Numbered from the stretch's first letter, positions 1-7,470 are shown. The stretch is 15,843 bases of DNA from Bacteroidales bacterium UBA5621 (GCA_002424525.1 DIKJ01000158.1:1-15843); one strand, 5' to 3'. Translations and numbers: made by a program. Notes: generated by a model from the sequence alone, not told the origin.

Positions 1-114
1 TGGAAAAGGATGACATTTAAGGAACTTGATGAAGATGTAAAGCGTAATCCTCATAACTATACCGTTTGGTTCAGAAAGATATACAGAAAAGTATACAGGC
101 ATATTAACATATAA
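1..114 (+). CDS. idi: Isopentenyl-diphosphate delta-isomerase, type 1 (3' end only)
   Basis: The window opens inside a reading frame that ends with TAA at 112-114, leaving 37 visible residues. The tail (W-K-x-M-x-F-K-E-L-D-E-D-V, then N-P-H-N-Y-T-V-W-F) resembles the C-terminus of Nudix-fold type 1 IPP isomerases, in which a 'W..l.eL..di..nP..yt.WF' segment closes the protein. The enzyme interconverts IPP and DMAPP, the isoprenoid building blocks for carotenoids. The catalytic Cys and Glu lie upstream of the window and cannot be checked. It ends 9 bases before crtZ, so it is probably co-transcribed, which supports the assignment. The identification rests on the short tail plus context. Confidence 0.7.
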   Translation, partial: WKRMTFKELDEDVKRNPHNYTVWFRKIYRKVYRHINI

Positions 115-123
115 ACTAATCAA

Positions 124-567
124 ATGATCAATCTTATTTTATTTCTTCTGGCATATATTGTGATGGAGAGCGTGGCATACCTTACACATAAAAATGTAAT
201 GCACGGGTTCCTCTGGAAAATACACAGGGATCATCACATTCCCGGAAAAACCTCAAAAAGTTTTTTTCAAAAGAACGATCTCTTTTTCCTGATTTTTGCA
301 ACACCGGCAATTATCCTTATTCTGGCAGGCTTCCTCTCGGGTGCTTCGTGGATGCTGGCAACCGGAGCTGGAATTACATTATATGGCTTCACTTATTTCG
401 CCGTTCATGACGTGATTATTCACAACAGGATTCCGGTTAATATACATTTCAGGAATAACTATATGACTGCCCTGGTAAAAGCCCATCAGGCCCATCACAA
501 CAGTAAAACTCCGACAGATTTCAGGAGCTTTGGATTGCTTCTTTTCCCCAGGAAATATTTTAAATAG
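124..567 (+). CDS. crtZ: Beta-carotene 3-hydroxylase CrtZ
   Basis: This 147-residue membrane protein has the complete eight-His di-iron signature of the fatty acid hydroxylase/CrtZ superfamily: HX4H (H22, H27), HXXHH (H34, H37, H38), a second HX4H (H95, H100) and HXXHH (H121, H124, H125). Hydrophobic segments lie at about residues 2-20 and 53-93. CrtZ adds 3-hydroxyl groups to beta-ionone rings in the membrane using O2. The length is close to that of bacterial CrtZ proteins. It lies 9 bases after idi and 6 bases before the lycopene cyclase, inside the carotenoid operon. Substrate choice (beta-carotene or a monocyclic carotenoid) cannot be read from sequence; the rest of the operon points to a monocyclic substrate. 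Confidence 0.9.
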   Translation: MINLILFLLAYIVMESVAYLTHKNVMHGFLWKIHRDHHIPGKTSKSFFQKNDLFFLIFATPAIILILAGFLSGASWMLATGAGITLYGFTYFAVHDVIIHNRIPVNIHFRNNYMTALVKAHQAHHNSKTPTDFRSFGLLLFPRKYFK

Positions 568-573
568 CAGGAT

Positions 574-1269
574 ATGTCGTTATACCTGACACTGCTTGTG
601 GCTTCAGTATCAATGCCGCTTCTTCTCAGTTTCGACAGAAAAGTTGGTTTTTACAAACACTGGAAATACATCTTTCCTTCAATACTGATAACAGCTGTTT
701 TTTTCATACTCGTCGACATTTATTTTACCCGGTGGGGAGTCTGGGGGTTTAATCCCCGTTATCACTCAGGAATAATTCTGTATGGGATGCCTCTGGAGGA
801 GTGGCTCTTCTTTGTTATTATTCCCTACGCAAGCCTTTTTATTCATTATGTTTTCGTTTCATACTTCCCTCATCTGAAGCTGAATGTCAGACTGCTTAAA
901 ATATTTTCAGGACTTATTGCTCTCTTTCTTCTGTTGATTATCCTATTAAACAGTTCTAAAATATATACTCTCGTATATTCCTCAGTTGTTATAATTTTAC
1001 TCCTGGTTTCACTATTGACGAAACCAGATCTGCTAGCAAGGTACTTCATAACGTTTCTCATAATCCTGGTGCCTTTCTTCGTCGTAAATGCTATCCTGAC
1101 AGGCACATTTATTGACGAAGAGGTAGTCTGGTATAACAGCGCTCATATACTGGGAAGAAGAATTTTGACCGTACCTGTGGAAGATATTGGTTATACGTTC
1201 TCTCTGATGCTCATGAATCTGATGTTGATTAGTGGGTTTGAGAGAATATTCCGAAAGAAAAAAGTTTAG
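574..1269 (+). CDS. crtYcd: Lycopene cyclase, CrtYc-CrtYd fused heterodimer type
   Basis: This 231-residue integral membrane protein is formed of two lycopene-cyclase domains in tandem. The first carries FNPRY (59-63) followed by PLEEW (73-77). The second carries the matching PVED motif near residue 200, preceded by a short polar loop with an FIDEE segment. Acidic PxE(E/D) motifs are the family hallmark. Actinobacteria and archaea encode the halves separately or fused; many Bacteroidota have the fused form. It cyclises psi ends of lycopene or gamma-carotene to beta rings. The ATG is preceded by AGGA at a suitable distance. The neighbouring cruF implies that one end of the carotenoid stays uncyclised, so the enzyme may act as a monocyclase in vivo, which is an inference. 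Confidence 0.88.
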   Translation: MSLYLTLLVASVSMPLLLSFDRKVGFYKHWKYIFPSILITAVFFILVDIYFTRWGVWGFNPRYHSGIILYGMPLEEWLFFVIIPYASLFIHYVFVSYFPHLKLNVRLLKIFSGLIALFLLLIILLNSSKIYTLVYSSVVIILLLVSLLTKPDLLARYFITFLIILVPFFVVNAILTGTFIDEEVVWYNSAHILGRRILTVPVEDIGYTFSLMLMNLMLISGFERIFRKKKV

Positions 1270-1308
1270 ATATGTCCGGAGATTTAATATTCACTAAATT
1301 AATGAATT

Positions 1309-1950
1309 GTGGTACGATTTGAGAAACAGACAGGGATAATTATTTTTGTTTTCTTTCTGGTCGGATCCGCAGGAATAATTATTCCCCGGACTCACCAGCT
1401 TTTTCTCTCACTCTTTCCTTTTGCCCTGATCTTAAGTCTTTTCCTGATACTTCTTTACCACAAGCCGCGAATAGATGGCCTTACACTGTTATCGCTTCTG
1501 ATAATTGGTGTGGCCGGATTTTTTATCGAGGTAGCAGGAATTAAAACACATTTTATATTCGGTAATTACTCATACGGGAATTCTCTTGGATTTAAAATAT
1601 TCGATACACCTGTTTTGATCGGTGTTAACTGGATTTTGCTGGTTTATGCCACCGGCTCTGTGTCGGCAAGATTATCGAATAATTCCCTTGTCACCATTCT
1701 GACAGCATCATTGCTTATGGTACTTTATGATATACTGCTTGAGCAGACTGCAGGTCACCTGGATATGTGGCACTGGAAAAGTAATATCGTTCCCTTTCGG
1801 AACTACTTTTCCTGGTTTATAATCGCCGTGGTTTTTCATTCCTTCCTTAAATGGCGCGGAGTTAAAACAAACAGCCCCCTGGCGTTTCCGGTTTTAATCA
1901 GCCAGATCGTATTCTTCCTTATACTTTTCCTTTATTACATAATTATCTGA
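1309..1950 (+). CDS. cruF: Carotenoid 1',2'-hydratase, CruF family
   Basis: This 213-residue, strongly hydrophobic protein (about six to seven membrane segments) has the marks of the CruF/bisanhydrobacterioruberin hydratase family (old DUF422): an E..G...H.IFG.Y.YG block near residues 73-91, a following P-V-L-I-G-V-N-W helix start, and Y-D-I-L-L-E-Q near 145 followed by the W-H-W motif. CruF adds water to the terminal C1',C2' double bond of a psi end, giving the 1'-hydroxyl that is later glycosylated in myxol- or hydroxychlorobactene-type carotenoids. I chose GTG at 1309 because an in-frame TGA lies at 1303 and the first hydrophobic segment starts right after. Its stop overlaps the next ATG (TGATG at 1948-1952). 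Confidence 0.82.
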   Translation: MVRFEKQTGIIIFVFFLVGSAGIIIPRTHQLFLSLFPFALILSLFLILLYHKPRIDGLTLLSLLIIGVAGFFIEVAGIKTHFIFGNYSYGNSLGFKIFDTPVLIGVNWILLVYATGSVSARLSNNSLVTILTASLLMVLYDILLEQTAGHLDMWHWKSNIVPFRNYFSWFIIAVVFHSFLKWRGVKTNSPLAFPVLISQIVFFLILFLYYIII

Positions 1951-2573
1951 TGGTGAAGTCGAAACATAATCCGTTGATCTATAACTTTCTCAAGACTTAT
2001 ACCCTGTGGAAGATCAGCAGGAATTTCCGGCAGGTAATCATCAACGGTGAGTTTAAAGATAATAACAAAGCAATTCTCCTTATTTCTAACCACTTCAGCT
2101 GGTGGGACGGCTTCTGGGCAATGTATCTGAATTTAAAGATCTTCAGGCGGAAGTTTCATTTCATGATGCTTGAGGAACAGCTTGAGAAATTCTGGTTTTT
2201 TAAATACAGCGGCGGATATCCTGTAAGAAAAAGGACCAGAAGTGTTTTGGAATCAATAGATTACACGATAGAATTGCTGTCCGGCAGTCAGAACCTTGTT
2301 CTTTTGTTCCCGCAGGGAAGACTGGAATCGTTATACAAGAATTCAATTACTTTTGAGAAAGGTATTACCCGGATAGTTTCAGGGATAAATGGTAAGGCAC
2401 AGATTCTTTTTGTAGTCAATCTTATCGATTATCTTTCTGAGCCAAAGCCTTCCCTGTATGTCTGGCTTAAAGAGTTCACGAATGAAAACCAACAGGCTGA
2501 GGGCATAGAAAAAGCATACAACACCTTCCTGTCAGAGTGCATTTCAGAGCAGATCAAAAGTGTTAATGACTGA
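1950..2573 (+). CDS. PlsC-type acyltransferase, probably carotenoid glycoside acyltransferase
   Basis: This 207-residue protein has glycerolipid acyltransferase blocks: NHFSWWD (N47-D53, the HX4D catalytic pair H48/D53), GGYPVRKR near 88-95 (block II, acyl-acceptor site) and FPQGR (120-124, in place of the usual FPEGTR). No clear membrane helix is visible, so it is probably peripheral. Most family members acylate lysophosphatidate. Here it sits between cruF and a glycosyltransferase with one-base TGATG overlaps on both sides, the same functional neighbours expected for carotenoid-glycoside acylation (CruD in green sulfur bacteria, CrtO in staphylococci do that job). I infer it esterifies the sugar of the carotenoid glycoside. 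A housekeeping phospholipid role is the alternative. Confidence 0.75.
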   Translation: MVKSKHNPLIYNFLKTYTLWKISRNFRQVIINGEFKDNNKAILLISNHFSWWDGFWAMYLNLKIFRRKFHFMMLEEQLEKFWFFKYSGGYPVRKRTRSVLESIDYTIELLSGSQNLVLLFPQGRLESLYKNSITFEKGITRIVSGINGKAQILFVVNLIDYLSEPKPSLYVWLKEFTNENQQAEGIEKAYNTFLSECISEQIKSVND

Positions 2574-3664
2574 TGTTATATATAGGCGTAATCATATTGC
2601 TTTTTACCTTGATTCAATTACTGGTAGCAGCGGCAAATACTCTGTTTCTGCCCAAACTGGTCAGCCGGCAACCTTCGGAGAGCCCACTTGTATCCATACT
2701 TATCCCGGCCCGGAATGAAGAAAATAAAATAGCTGATTTGTTAAATGATATTCTTGACCAGGATTACACCAATATTGAGGTTGCAGTATTTAACGACCAG
2801 TCTTATGACCGGACTGCAGAGGTGGTAAAACAATATTCTGAAAGAGACACGAGAATAACACTGATTAATTCAGCTGGCCTCCCACATGGCTGGTATGGAA
2901 AGAATTATGCCTGTTTTTCACTCGCAAAGAAGGCAAATGGTAAATACCTTCTCTTTCTCGATGCTGATGTTCGAATAGATAAAAAGCTGATAGCCAACTC
3001 TCTATCATTCATTGAGCGACACAATACAGTTCTTCTGACGATTTTTCCGAAACAGATTATGGTGTCGGCAGGAGAGAAGCTGACGGTGCCGAATATGAAT
3101 TATATTCTGCTCTCTCTGCTTCCTCTTATTCTGGTCCGGAAATCGGCATATCCGGCTTTCTCGGCGGCAAACGGGCAGTTCATGATGTTTGACTCTGCGG
3201 CCTACAGACTCTTCGAACCACACGAGAAAATGAAAAATGATATGGTGGAAGATATATCCACTGCAAGGTACCTTAAGAATAAGAAACAAAAGATTGCATG
3301 CCTGACCGGAGATGATACAATAAGGTGCAGAATGTATGCAGGCTTCAGTGACGCGGTAAACGGTTTCTCAAAAAATGTGGCAGCATTCTTCGGGAATTCA
3401 CTTCTGCTTGCGACACTCTTCTGGGTGGTGACTACTTTTGGATTTATTGTCGTTATAAGTTCATTTTCCCCTCTTGTTTTCATCTTGTACATTTCAGCTT
3501 ACTTAATAACGAGGGTGCTTGTTTCATCTGTCAGCGAACAGAACATTAAGCAAAACATTTTTTTAATGATACCTCAGCAGTTTTCATGCGGTCTCTTTGT
3601 TCTGAAAGCTGTGTTTAACAAAATCAATAAAAAACATCAATGGAAAGGAAGATACATACACTGA
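2573..3664 (+). CDS. Family 2 glycosyltransferase, CrtQ/CruC-like carotenoid glycosyltransferase
   Basis: This 363-residue membrane glycosyltransferase has an N-terminal anchor (about 2-26), a GT-A domain starting VSILIPARNEE (40-50), a conserved G-L-P-x-G-W-x-G-K block (102-110), the metal/nucleotide-sugar DxD motif L-D-A-D-V (129-133), an A-N-G-Q-F patch near 198, the E-D catalytic-base region near 226, and two or more C-terminal helices from about 280. The GLPxGWxGK block is typical of the CrtQ/hydroxyneurosporene-type GT2 branch that acts on hydrophobic acceptors at the inner membrane. With cruF upstream supplying a tertiary hydroxyl, the likely reaction is transfer of a hexose to the 1'-OH of the carotenoid. 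The sugar cannot be told from sequence. The 3' end overlaps the next gene by 25 bases. Confidence 0.82.
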   Translation: MLYIGVIILLFTLIQLLVAAANTLFLPKLVSRQPSESPLVSILIPARNEENKIADLLNDILDQDYTNIEVAVFNDQSYDRTAEVVKQYSERDTRITLINSAGLPHGWYGKNYACFSLAKKANGKYLLFLDADVRIDKKLIANSLSFIERHNTVLLTIFPKQIMVSAGEKLTVPNMNYILLSLLPLILVRKSAYPAFSAANGQFMMFDSAAYRLFEPHEKMKNDMVEDISTARYLKNKKQKIACLTGDDTIRCRMYAGFSDAVNGFSKNVAAFFGNSLLLATLFWVVTTFGFIVVISSFSPLVFILYISAYLITRVLVSSVSEQNIKQNIFLMIPQQFSCGLFVLKAVFNKINKKHQWKGRYIH

Positions 3665-4377
3665 TACTGTTCTTGATGATTACTGCGACTGCAGGTGCTG
3701 AGGCGCCGGATAAGGCTGTAATCTATTCTGCTTATATAAGTGGTGATATGGTGCGATGGAAAAGTGTTATCGACAGGATGGAAGAGGTAAAGAGCAGGGA
3801 TAATACATTTCTTCTTGAGCTGGTCAATTACCAGTATGGTTATATTGCATGGGCAATCGGGGTAAAGCGAAACAGCGAAGCCCGCCGGTACCTGAACCTT
3901 GCAGAGGCAAACATTGCTGTACTGGAGAGGAACAAATATAATTTATCGATGGTAAATGCCTATAAGGCTGCATTTTATGGTTACAGGATAGGTTTGAATG
4001 TATTACAGGCCCCTTTTGTAGGTCCTAAGAGCGTGGAGAGTGCAAATCTGGCCATGAAGCTCGATCCTTCAAATCCTTACGGGTATATTCAGTATGGCAA
4101 CAGTCAGTATTACATGCCTGCAATGTTCGGTGGGTCAAAAGAAGAAGCCATAAAGTATTATCTTAAGGCAGAAGAGCTTATGGCTTCAGATGCGGAATTT
4201 GCAGAGAATAATTGGAACTATCTTAACCTGCTTACGGTATTGGCCCAGGCCTTCAGCGAAACTGGCAATCTGGCATCAGCAAAGAACTATTACGATAAGA
4301 TACTTAAAACAGAGCCTGATTTTATTTGGGTTAAGGATCAATTGTACAAGGATTTATTGAAAAATATGAAGAACTGA
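3640..4377 (+). CDS. Exported TPR protein in the carotenoid operon
   Basis: This 245-residue protein has a signal peptide (M-E-R-K, a hydrophobic core at about 6-16, then A-x-A sites near 18-22), so it should reach the periplasm or stay envelope-attached. The mature part is all helical, with TPR-like pairs: an A-x-K-L-D-P-S-N-P-Y-G-Y helix turn near 143-154, a F-G-G-S-K-E-E-A-I-K-Y-Y repeat near 166-177, and a C-terminal repeat (L-A-S-A-K-N-Y-Y-D-K-I-L, near 216-227, then E-P-D-F). No catalytic motif is visible. The start at 3640 overlaps the glycosyltransferase by 25 bases and is chosen because the signal peptide begins there. It lies 3 bases before the desaturase gene. Function in carotenoid assembly or export is unknown; scaffolding is a guess. 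Confidence 0.8.
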   Translation: MERKIHTLILFLMITATAGAEAPDKAVIYSAYISGDMVRWKSVIDRMEEVKSRDNTFLLELVNYQYGYIAWAIGVKRNSEARRYLNLAEANIAVLERNKYNLSMVNAYKAAFYGYRIGLNVLQAPFVGPKSVESANLAMKLDPSNPYGYIQYGNSQYYMPAMFGGSKEEAIKYYLKAEELMASDAEFAENNWNYLNLLTVLAQAFSETGNLASAKNYYDKILKTEPDFIWVKDQLYKDLLKNMKN

Positions 4378-4380
4378 TAT

Positions 4381-5862
4381 ATGGCAAAAAGTGTGATAAT
4401 AGTCGGGGCAGGTCTCGGAGGTCTCGCTACAGCTTTAAGGCTGGCAAAAAAGGGATACAAGGTTGAAATAATCGAAAAAAATGGTAATGCCGGTGGCAGG
4501 GTGAACCGGCTGAAAAAAGACGGATTCACATTTGATACGGGGCCCAGCTTTTTCAGTATGTCTTACGAATTCAAGGAGTTCGCGAAAGATTGCAATATAC
4601 AGTTGCCTTTTAAATATTTTGAACTTGACCCGTTGTACACGGTTAACTTCAGGAGGAGTCCAAAGACCTACTATTTATATAAGGATATATCGAGACTTGC
4701 AGAGCAGTTCAGGGATACCGAACCTGATTTTGAGGATAAAATGCGCCGCTACCTGCGGAAGAGCGGTCGCCTGTTTCACGACACAGTTGATGTTGTTATA
4801 AAGAGCAATTATGATTCAGTACTTCATTACCTGTTGACTTTAATGAAAGTTAACCCGGTTCATCTGCCTGTGATGTTCCGTAATTTCTGGCAACAGGTTT
4901 CCCGCTACTTCAAATCTGAGGATGCTGTCCAGATTTTGTCCCTTGTTGCATTCTTTCTGGGGAGGACTCCCTTCGATACTTCTTCGGTTTATACTCTTCT
5001 TTCTTATACCGAGTTCATGCACGACGGATATTTTAATGTTGAGGGAGGGATGTATAAGATTATCGAGGGGATTGTGGATGAATTGAAAAAGGAAAATGTT
5101 AAAATAACTTATAATACTGAGATTAAGGATTTCAGTGCCACAGACGGAAGGGTGGAATCTGTTGTTGATCAGCACAACAGGGAGTGGCGTGCTGATATCA
5201 TCGTGATAAATGCTGATGCAGCGGTTTTCAGGGGTCAGGTTTTCAGAAGGCCGGAATTCTCGGCAGAAAGGCTTGACCGCAAATCGTGGACCATGGGTCC
5301 TCTTACGATGTATCTCGGAATCAGGAGTAAACTGCACATGGTCAATCATCACAATTATTACCTGGGGGATAATTTCAGGGAGTATGCCGACAAGGTTTTC
5401 AGGAGCCCTGATTCACTGCAGAAACCCTATTATTATGTGAACGTTCTCAGCGGGCAGAACCCCGACTGCGCCCCCGAAGGGGCTGAAAGCCTTTTCTTCG
5501 TCTGTCCGGTACCCGATCTGCGGTTCAAGTCCGACTGGAGTGACAGGGATCAGGTTGTCGACAGTATTATTGATGATTTCTCGGTACGGATCGGGAAGGA
5601 TATCAGACCGTTGATCGTCTCCAGAACTGTATATACGCCTGTCGACTGGCAGGATCAGTTCAACCTGCACAGGGGGAGCGGGCTTGGGCTCGCTCACGAC
5701 ATGCTTCAGATCGGAGCTTTCCGGCCCAAAAACTACGATGAATTATTTAAAAATGTCTTTTATGTCGGCGCTTCCACAATCCCCGGAACAGGCCTGCCAA
5801 TGGTTATCATCAGCTCGAAGCTCGCATTCCGCAGAATAGAAGAATACTCAGCAAAAATATAA
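4381..5862 (+). CDS. CrtI/CrtD-family carotenoid desaturase
   Basis: This 493-residue FAD protein has the family's full length. The N-terminus is a Rossmann dinucleotide site (VGAGLGGLATA from residue 8), followed by E-K-N-G-N-A-G-G-R-V, and D-T-G-P-S-F near 51-56. The C-terminus has F-R-P-K-N-Y-D, then V-G-A-S-T-I-P-G-T-G-L-P-M-V, the conserved second FAD-contacting block of phytoene desaturases. The members introduce double bonds into C40 chains. Its place after cruF and the tailoring enzymes suggests CrtD activity (3',4'-desaturation of a 1'-hydroxylated psi end), but phytoene desaturase CrtI is equally possible because the upstream part of the operon is not visible. It is the last gene of the operon; heptamer repeats start 22 bases after its stop. 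Confidence 0.87.
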   Translation: MAKSVIIVGAGLGGLATALRLAKKGYKVEIIEKNGNAGGRVNRLKKDGFTFDTGPSFFSMSYEFKEFAKDCNIQLPFKYFELDPLYTVNFRRSPKTYYLYKDISRLAEQFRDTEPDFEDKMRRYLRKSGRLFHDTVDVVIKSNYDSVLHYLLTLMKVNPVHLPVMFRNFWQQVSRYFKSEDAVQILSLVAFFLGRTPFDTSSVYTLLSYTEFMHDGYFNVEGGMYKIIEGIVDELKKENVKITYNTEIKDFSATDGRVESVVDQHNREWRADIIVINADAAVFRGQVFRRPEFSAERLDRKSWTMGPLTMYLGIRSKLHMVNHHNYYLGDNFREYADKVFRSPDSLQKPYYYVNVLSGQNPDCAPEGAESLFFVCPVPDLRFKSDWSDRDQVVDSIIDDFSVRIGKDIRPLIVSRTVYTPVDWQDQFNLHRGSGLGLAHDMLQIGAFRPKNYDELFKNVFYVGASTIPGTGLPMVIISSKLAFRRIEEYSAKI

Positions 5863-5883
5863 GATGGATGGTTATAACCCCGC

Positions 5884-5998
5884 ACCCAGTACCGAGTACC
5901 GAGCACCGAGCACCCAGGACCCAGCACCCAGGACCCAGCACCCAGCACCCAGGACCCAGGACCCAGAACCGAATACCTGATTACCGATTACCGATTAC
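5884..5998 (+). repeat. Heptamer tandem array, consensus ACCCAGN, changing to ACCGATT
   Basis: From 5884 to 5981 fourteen consecutive 7-base units can be laid out without any gap: ACCCAGT, ACCGAGT, ACCGAGC (twice), then ACCCAGG/ACCCAGC/ACCCAGA variants, then ACCGAAT and ACCTGAT. After one extra T, two ACCGATT units and a partial unit follow, up to the stop codon of the minus-strand nitroreductase gene (stop 5999-6001). The variable last base and the C/G at position 4 give a degenerate array. It fills nearly all of the 136-base gap between two convergent genes. Open reading frames across it (both strands) are products of a stop-free repeat and not genes. Confidence 0.93.
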
Positions 5999-6658
5999 CT
6001 ACTTAACCGGCACCCCGACTGTCTGCGCAAGTATTATAACCTGGTTTGATCTCAGTCCCATTTCCGGGGCCAGCTGGTCGCGCGGCACAAGACCCCTGAC
6101 CACGCTGCCAAGACCTTCCGAAGCACAATAAAGGTAGATATTCTGGGAGATAAAGCCTGAATTGGCATATGACATCAGAAGATCATTATCACTGATCTCA
6201 TCACCCTCTTTTTTATCGCGCTTGATCATGTCGGCAACATATACCAGATTTACTGGAGCATCACCAACAAAATCCTGTGTCCCGGTAAGTTTTCTTATAT
6301 CCCGGTTATTTATCTGTTTAAGCTTGCCGGCCTGGGCATCGTAAAGATACAGCCCACTCTTTAAGGCAACATATACATCAATCTCCTGCAGGTTCCTTGC
6401 CGAGGGGGCGGTCCTTTTCATGTCAGCCAGACGGTTTATTCCCCACCCGGCCCATAGCAGGTTCGAGAGTTGCTGAAGACTTAGGTTATCGGAGGTGTAC
6501 TCGCGCAGGGATTGTCTCTCATTAAGTGCATCCATAAGTGGCTTGCCCCCGCTCTTCACAGGAGCGGGCAGAATTATGTCCTGCGCCGATAGCAACACCG
6601 GAACTAATAACAGACTAATTATGAGTATCGGGTAAATCAATAACTTTTTCTTTTTCAT
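5999..6658 (-). CDS. Exported nitroreductase-family protein (SagB/ThcOx type)
   Basis: This 219-residue protein starts with a Sec signal peptide (M-K-K-K-K, hydrophobic core 6-23, L-S-A before Q26). The mature part is a short nitroreductase fold: R-Q-S-L-R-E-Y (48-54, the usual FMN phosphate-binding Arg cluster), R-T-A-P-S-A-R-N (82-89, the SagB-type flavin loop), a long helix with Q-N-I-Y-L-Y-C-A-S-E-G-L-G near 174-186, and a closing V-x-x-G-x-P strand. Relatives use FMN and NAD(P)H for small-molecule reduction or for azoline oxidation. A flavin enzyme with a Sec signal needs the cofactor supplied outside the cytoplasm, which is odd. No RiPP precursor or cyclodehydratase is nearby, so a bacteriocin role has no support here. 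Confidence 0.82.
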   Translation of the reverse strand: MKKKKLLIYPILIISLLLVPVLLSAQDIILPAPVKSGGKPLMDALNERQSLREYTSDNLSLQQLSNLLWAGWGINRLADMKRTAPSARNLQEIDVYVALKSGLYLYDAQAGKLKQINNRDIRKLTGTQDFVGDAPVNLVYVADMIKRDKKEGDEISDNDLLMSYANSGFISQNIYLYCASEGLGSVVRGLVPRDQLAPEMGLRSNQVIILAQTVGVPVK

Positions 6659-6693
6659 AGCATTTATATTATTATCAATTACTTGCTTTTTCC

Positions 6694-6755
6694 CCTCTGT
6701 GCCCTGTGTCTTCCCGGTGTTCTGTGTAACAAAAAAACTTTCACAGACACAGAGG
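6694..6755. repeat. Imperfect inverted repeat of CTCTGTG-type units
   Basis: The left arm (6694-6710) reads CCTCTGTGCCCTGTGTC and the right arm (6742-6755) reads CACAGACACAGAGG; the outer eight bases (CCTCTGTG/CACAGAGG) pair exactly and an inner CTGTG/CACAG pairs after a small bulge. The centre holds a run of seven A. On the minus strand this would be a long stem-loop downstream of the aldolase gene and upstream of the nitroreductase gene. It could slow or end transcription from the aldolase gene, but the T run lies in the loop and not after the stem, so it is not a classical intrinsic terminator. Confidence 0.6.
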
Positions 6756-6775
6756 AGTCACGGAGATACACCGAG

Positions 6776-7450
6776 TTATTTTTTAATGTACTTCCCGGCT
6801 ATTCTCACAGCATTGGCAACCTGTTCTGCAAGCAGCACCCATTTCTTATCCCTGATAATCTCTTTCGTGATCAGGTTGGATCCCATTCCGACACATGTTA
6901 CACCGGCCCCGAACCATTTGCTCAGATTCTCTTCTGTCGGCTCGACCCCTCCGGTCGGCATTATGCTTGTCCAGGGGCATGGCCCCTTGATCGCCTTGAC
7001 AAAATCGGGTCCTCCGACTGATGCTCCCGGAAAAATTTTGACTATTTCAGCGCCAAGTTCTTCGGCATAGCTTATTTCAGAGAGGGTGCCGCAACCCGGC
7101 GACCACAGAATTTTTCTCCGGTTGCAAACTTTAGCCATATCGGGATTCAGCACCGGAGAGACAATGAAATTCGCACCGAGCTGGATAAAAAGAGAGGCTG
7201 TTGCGGCATCAACTACCGAGCCGGTTCCCATGATCATTTCAGGGACCTCCTTTTCGGCCTGTTTGTTAAGCTCACTGAAAAGCTCATGGGCAAAATCGCC
7301 CCTGTTGGTGAATTCAAAAATCCTTACCCCTCCGTCGTAACAGGCCTTTATTACGTTCCTGCATATTTCCGGGTCTTTATGATAAAACACGGGAACGATC
7401 CCTGTTTCTCTCATTTTAAGGATTACATCTATTCTTGAGAACCTTGCCAT
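6776..7450 (-). CDS. eda: KDPG/4-hydroxy-2-oxoglutarate aldolase
   Basis: This 224-residue protein is a class I aldolase of the KDPG family with all key residues: E46 in F-E-F-T-N-R (catalytic acid/base), R50 (phosphate/carboxylate contact), G-T-G-S-V at 75-79 (T76), S-P-V-L-N-P at 98-103, the P-G-C-G-T loop at 118-122, the Schiff-base Lys K138 in E-I-V-K-I-F-P-G (135-142), and M-P-T-G-G-V at 165-170 (phosphate site). It should split 2-keto-3-deoxy-6-phosphogluconate to pyruvate and glyceraldehyde 3-phosphate, or 4-hydroxy-2-oxoglutarate to pyruvate and glyoxylate, in the cytosol. It stands alone on the minus strand behind its own putative promoter. The GntP/kinase/dehydrogenase genes 1.7 kb away on the other strand may belong to the same pathway. 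Confidence 0.9.
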   Translation of the reverse strand: MARFSRIDVILKMRETGIVPVFYHKDPEICRNVIKACYDGGVRIFEFTNRGDFAHELFSELNKQAEKEVPEMIMGTGSVVDAATASLFIQLGANFIVSPVLNPDMAKVCNRRKILWSPGCGTLSEISYAEELGAEIVKIFPGASVGGPDFVKAIKGPCPWTSIMPTGGVEPTEENLSKWFGAGVTCVGMGSNLITKEIIRDKKWVLLAEQVANAVRIAGKYIKK

Positions 7451-7470
7451 AATAGGAATGGTTGTTTATA

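Noticed and set aside
5760..6131. Open frames on both strands across the ACCCAGN array, giving Gly/Leu/Val/Trp-rich or Pro/Thr-rich peptides
   Set aside because: They follow from a stop-free 7-base repeat and overlap real genes at both ends; no domain or start signal supports them.
5999..6658. RiPP (microcin/streptolysin-like) gene cluster because of the SagB-type protein
   Set aside because: No precursor peptide, SagC/SagD-type partner or export gene is near, and the protein has a signal peptide.
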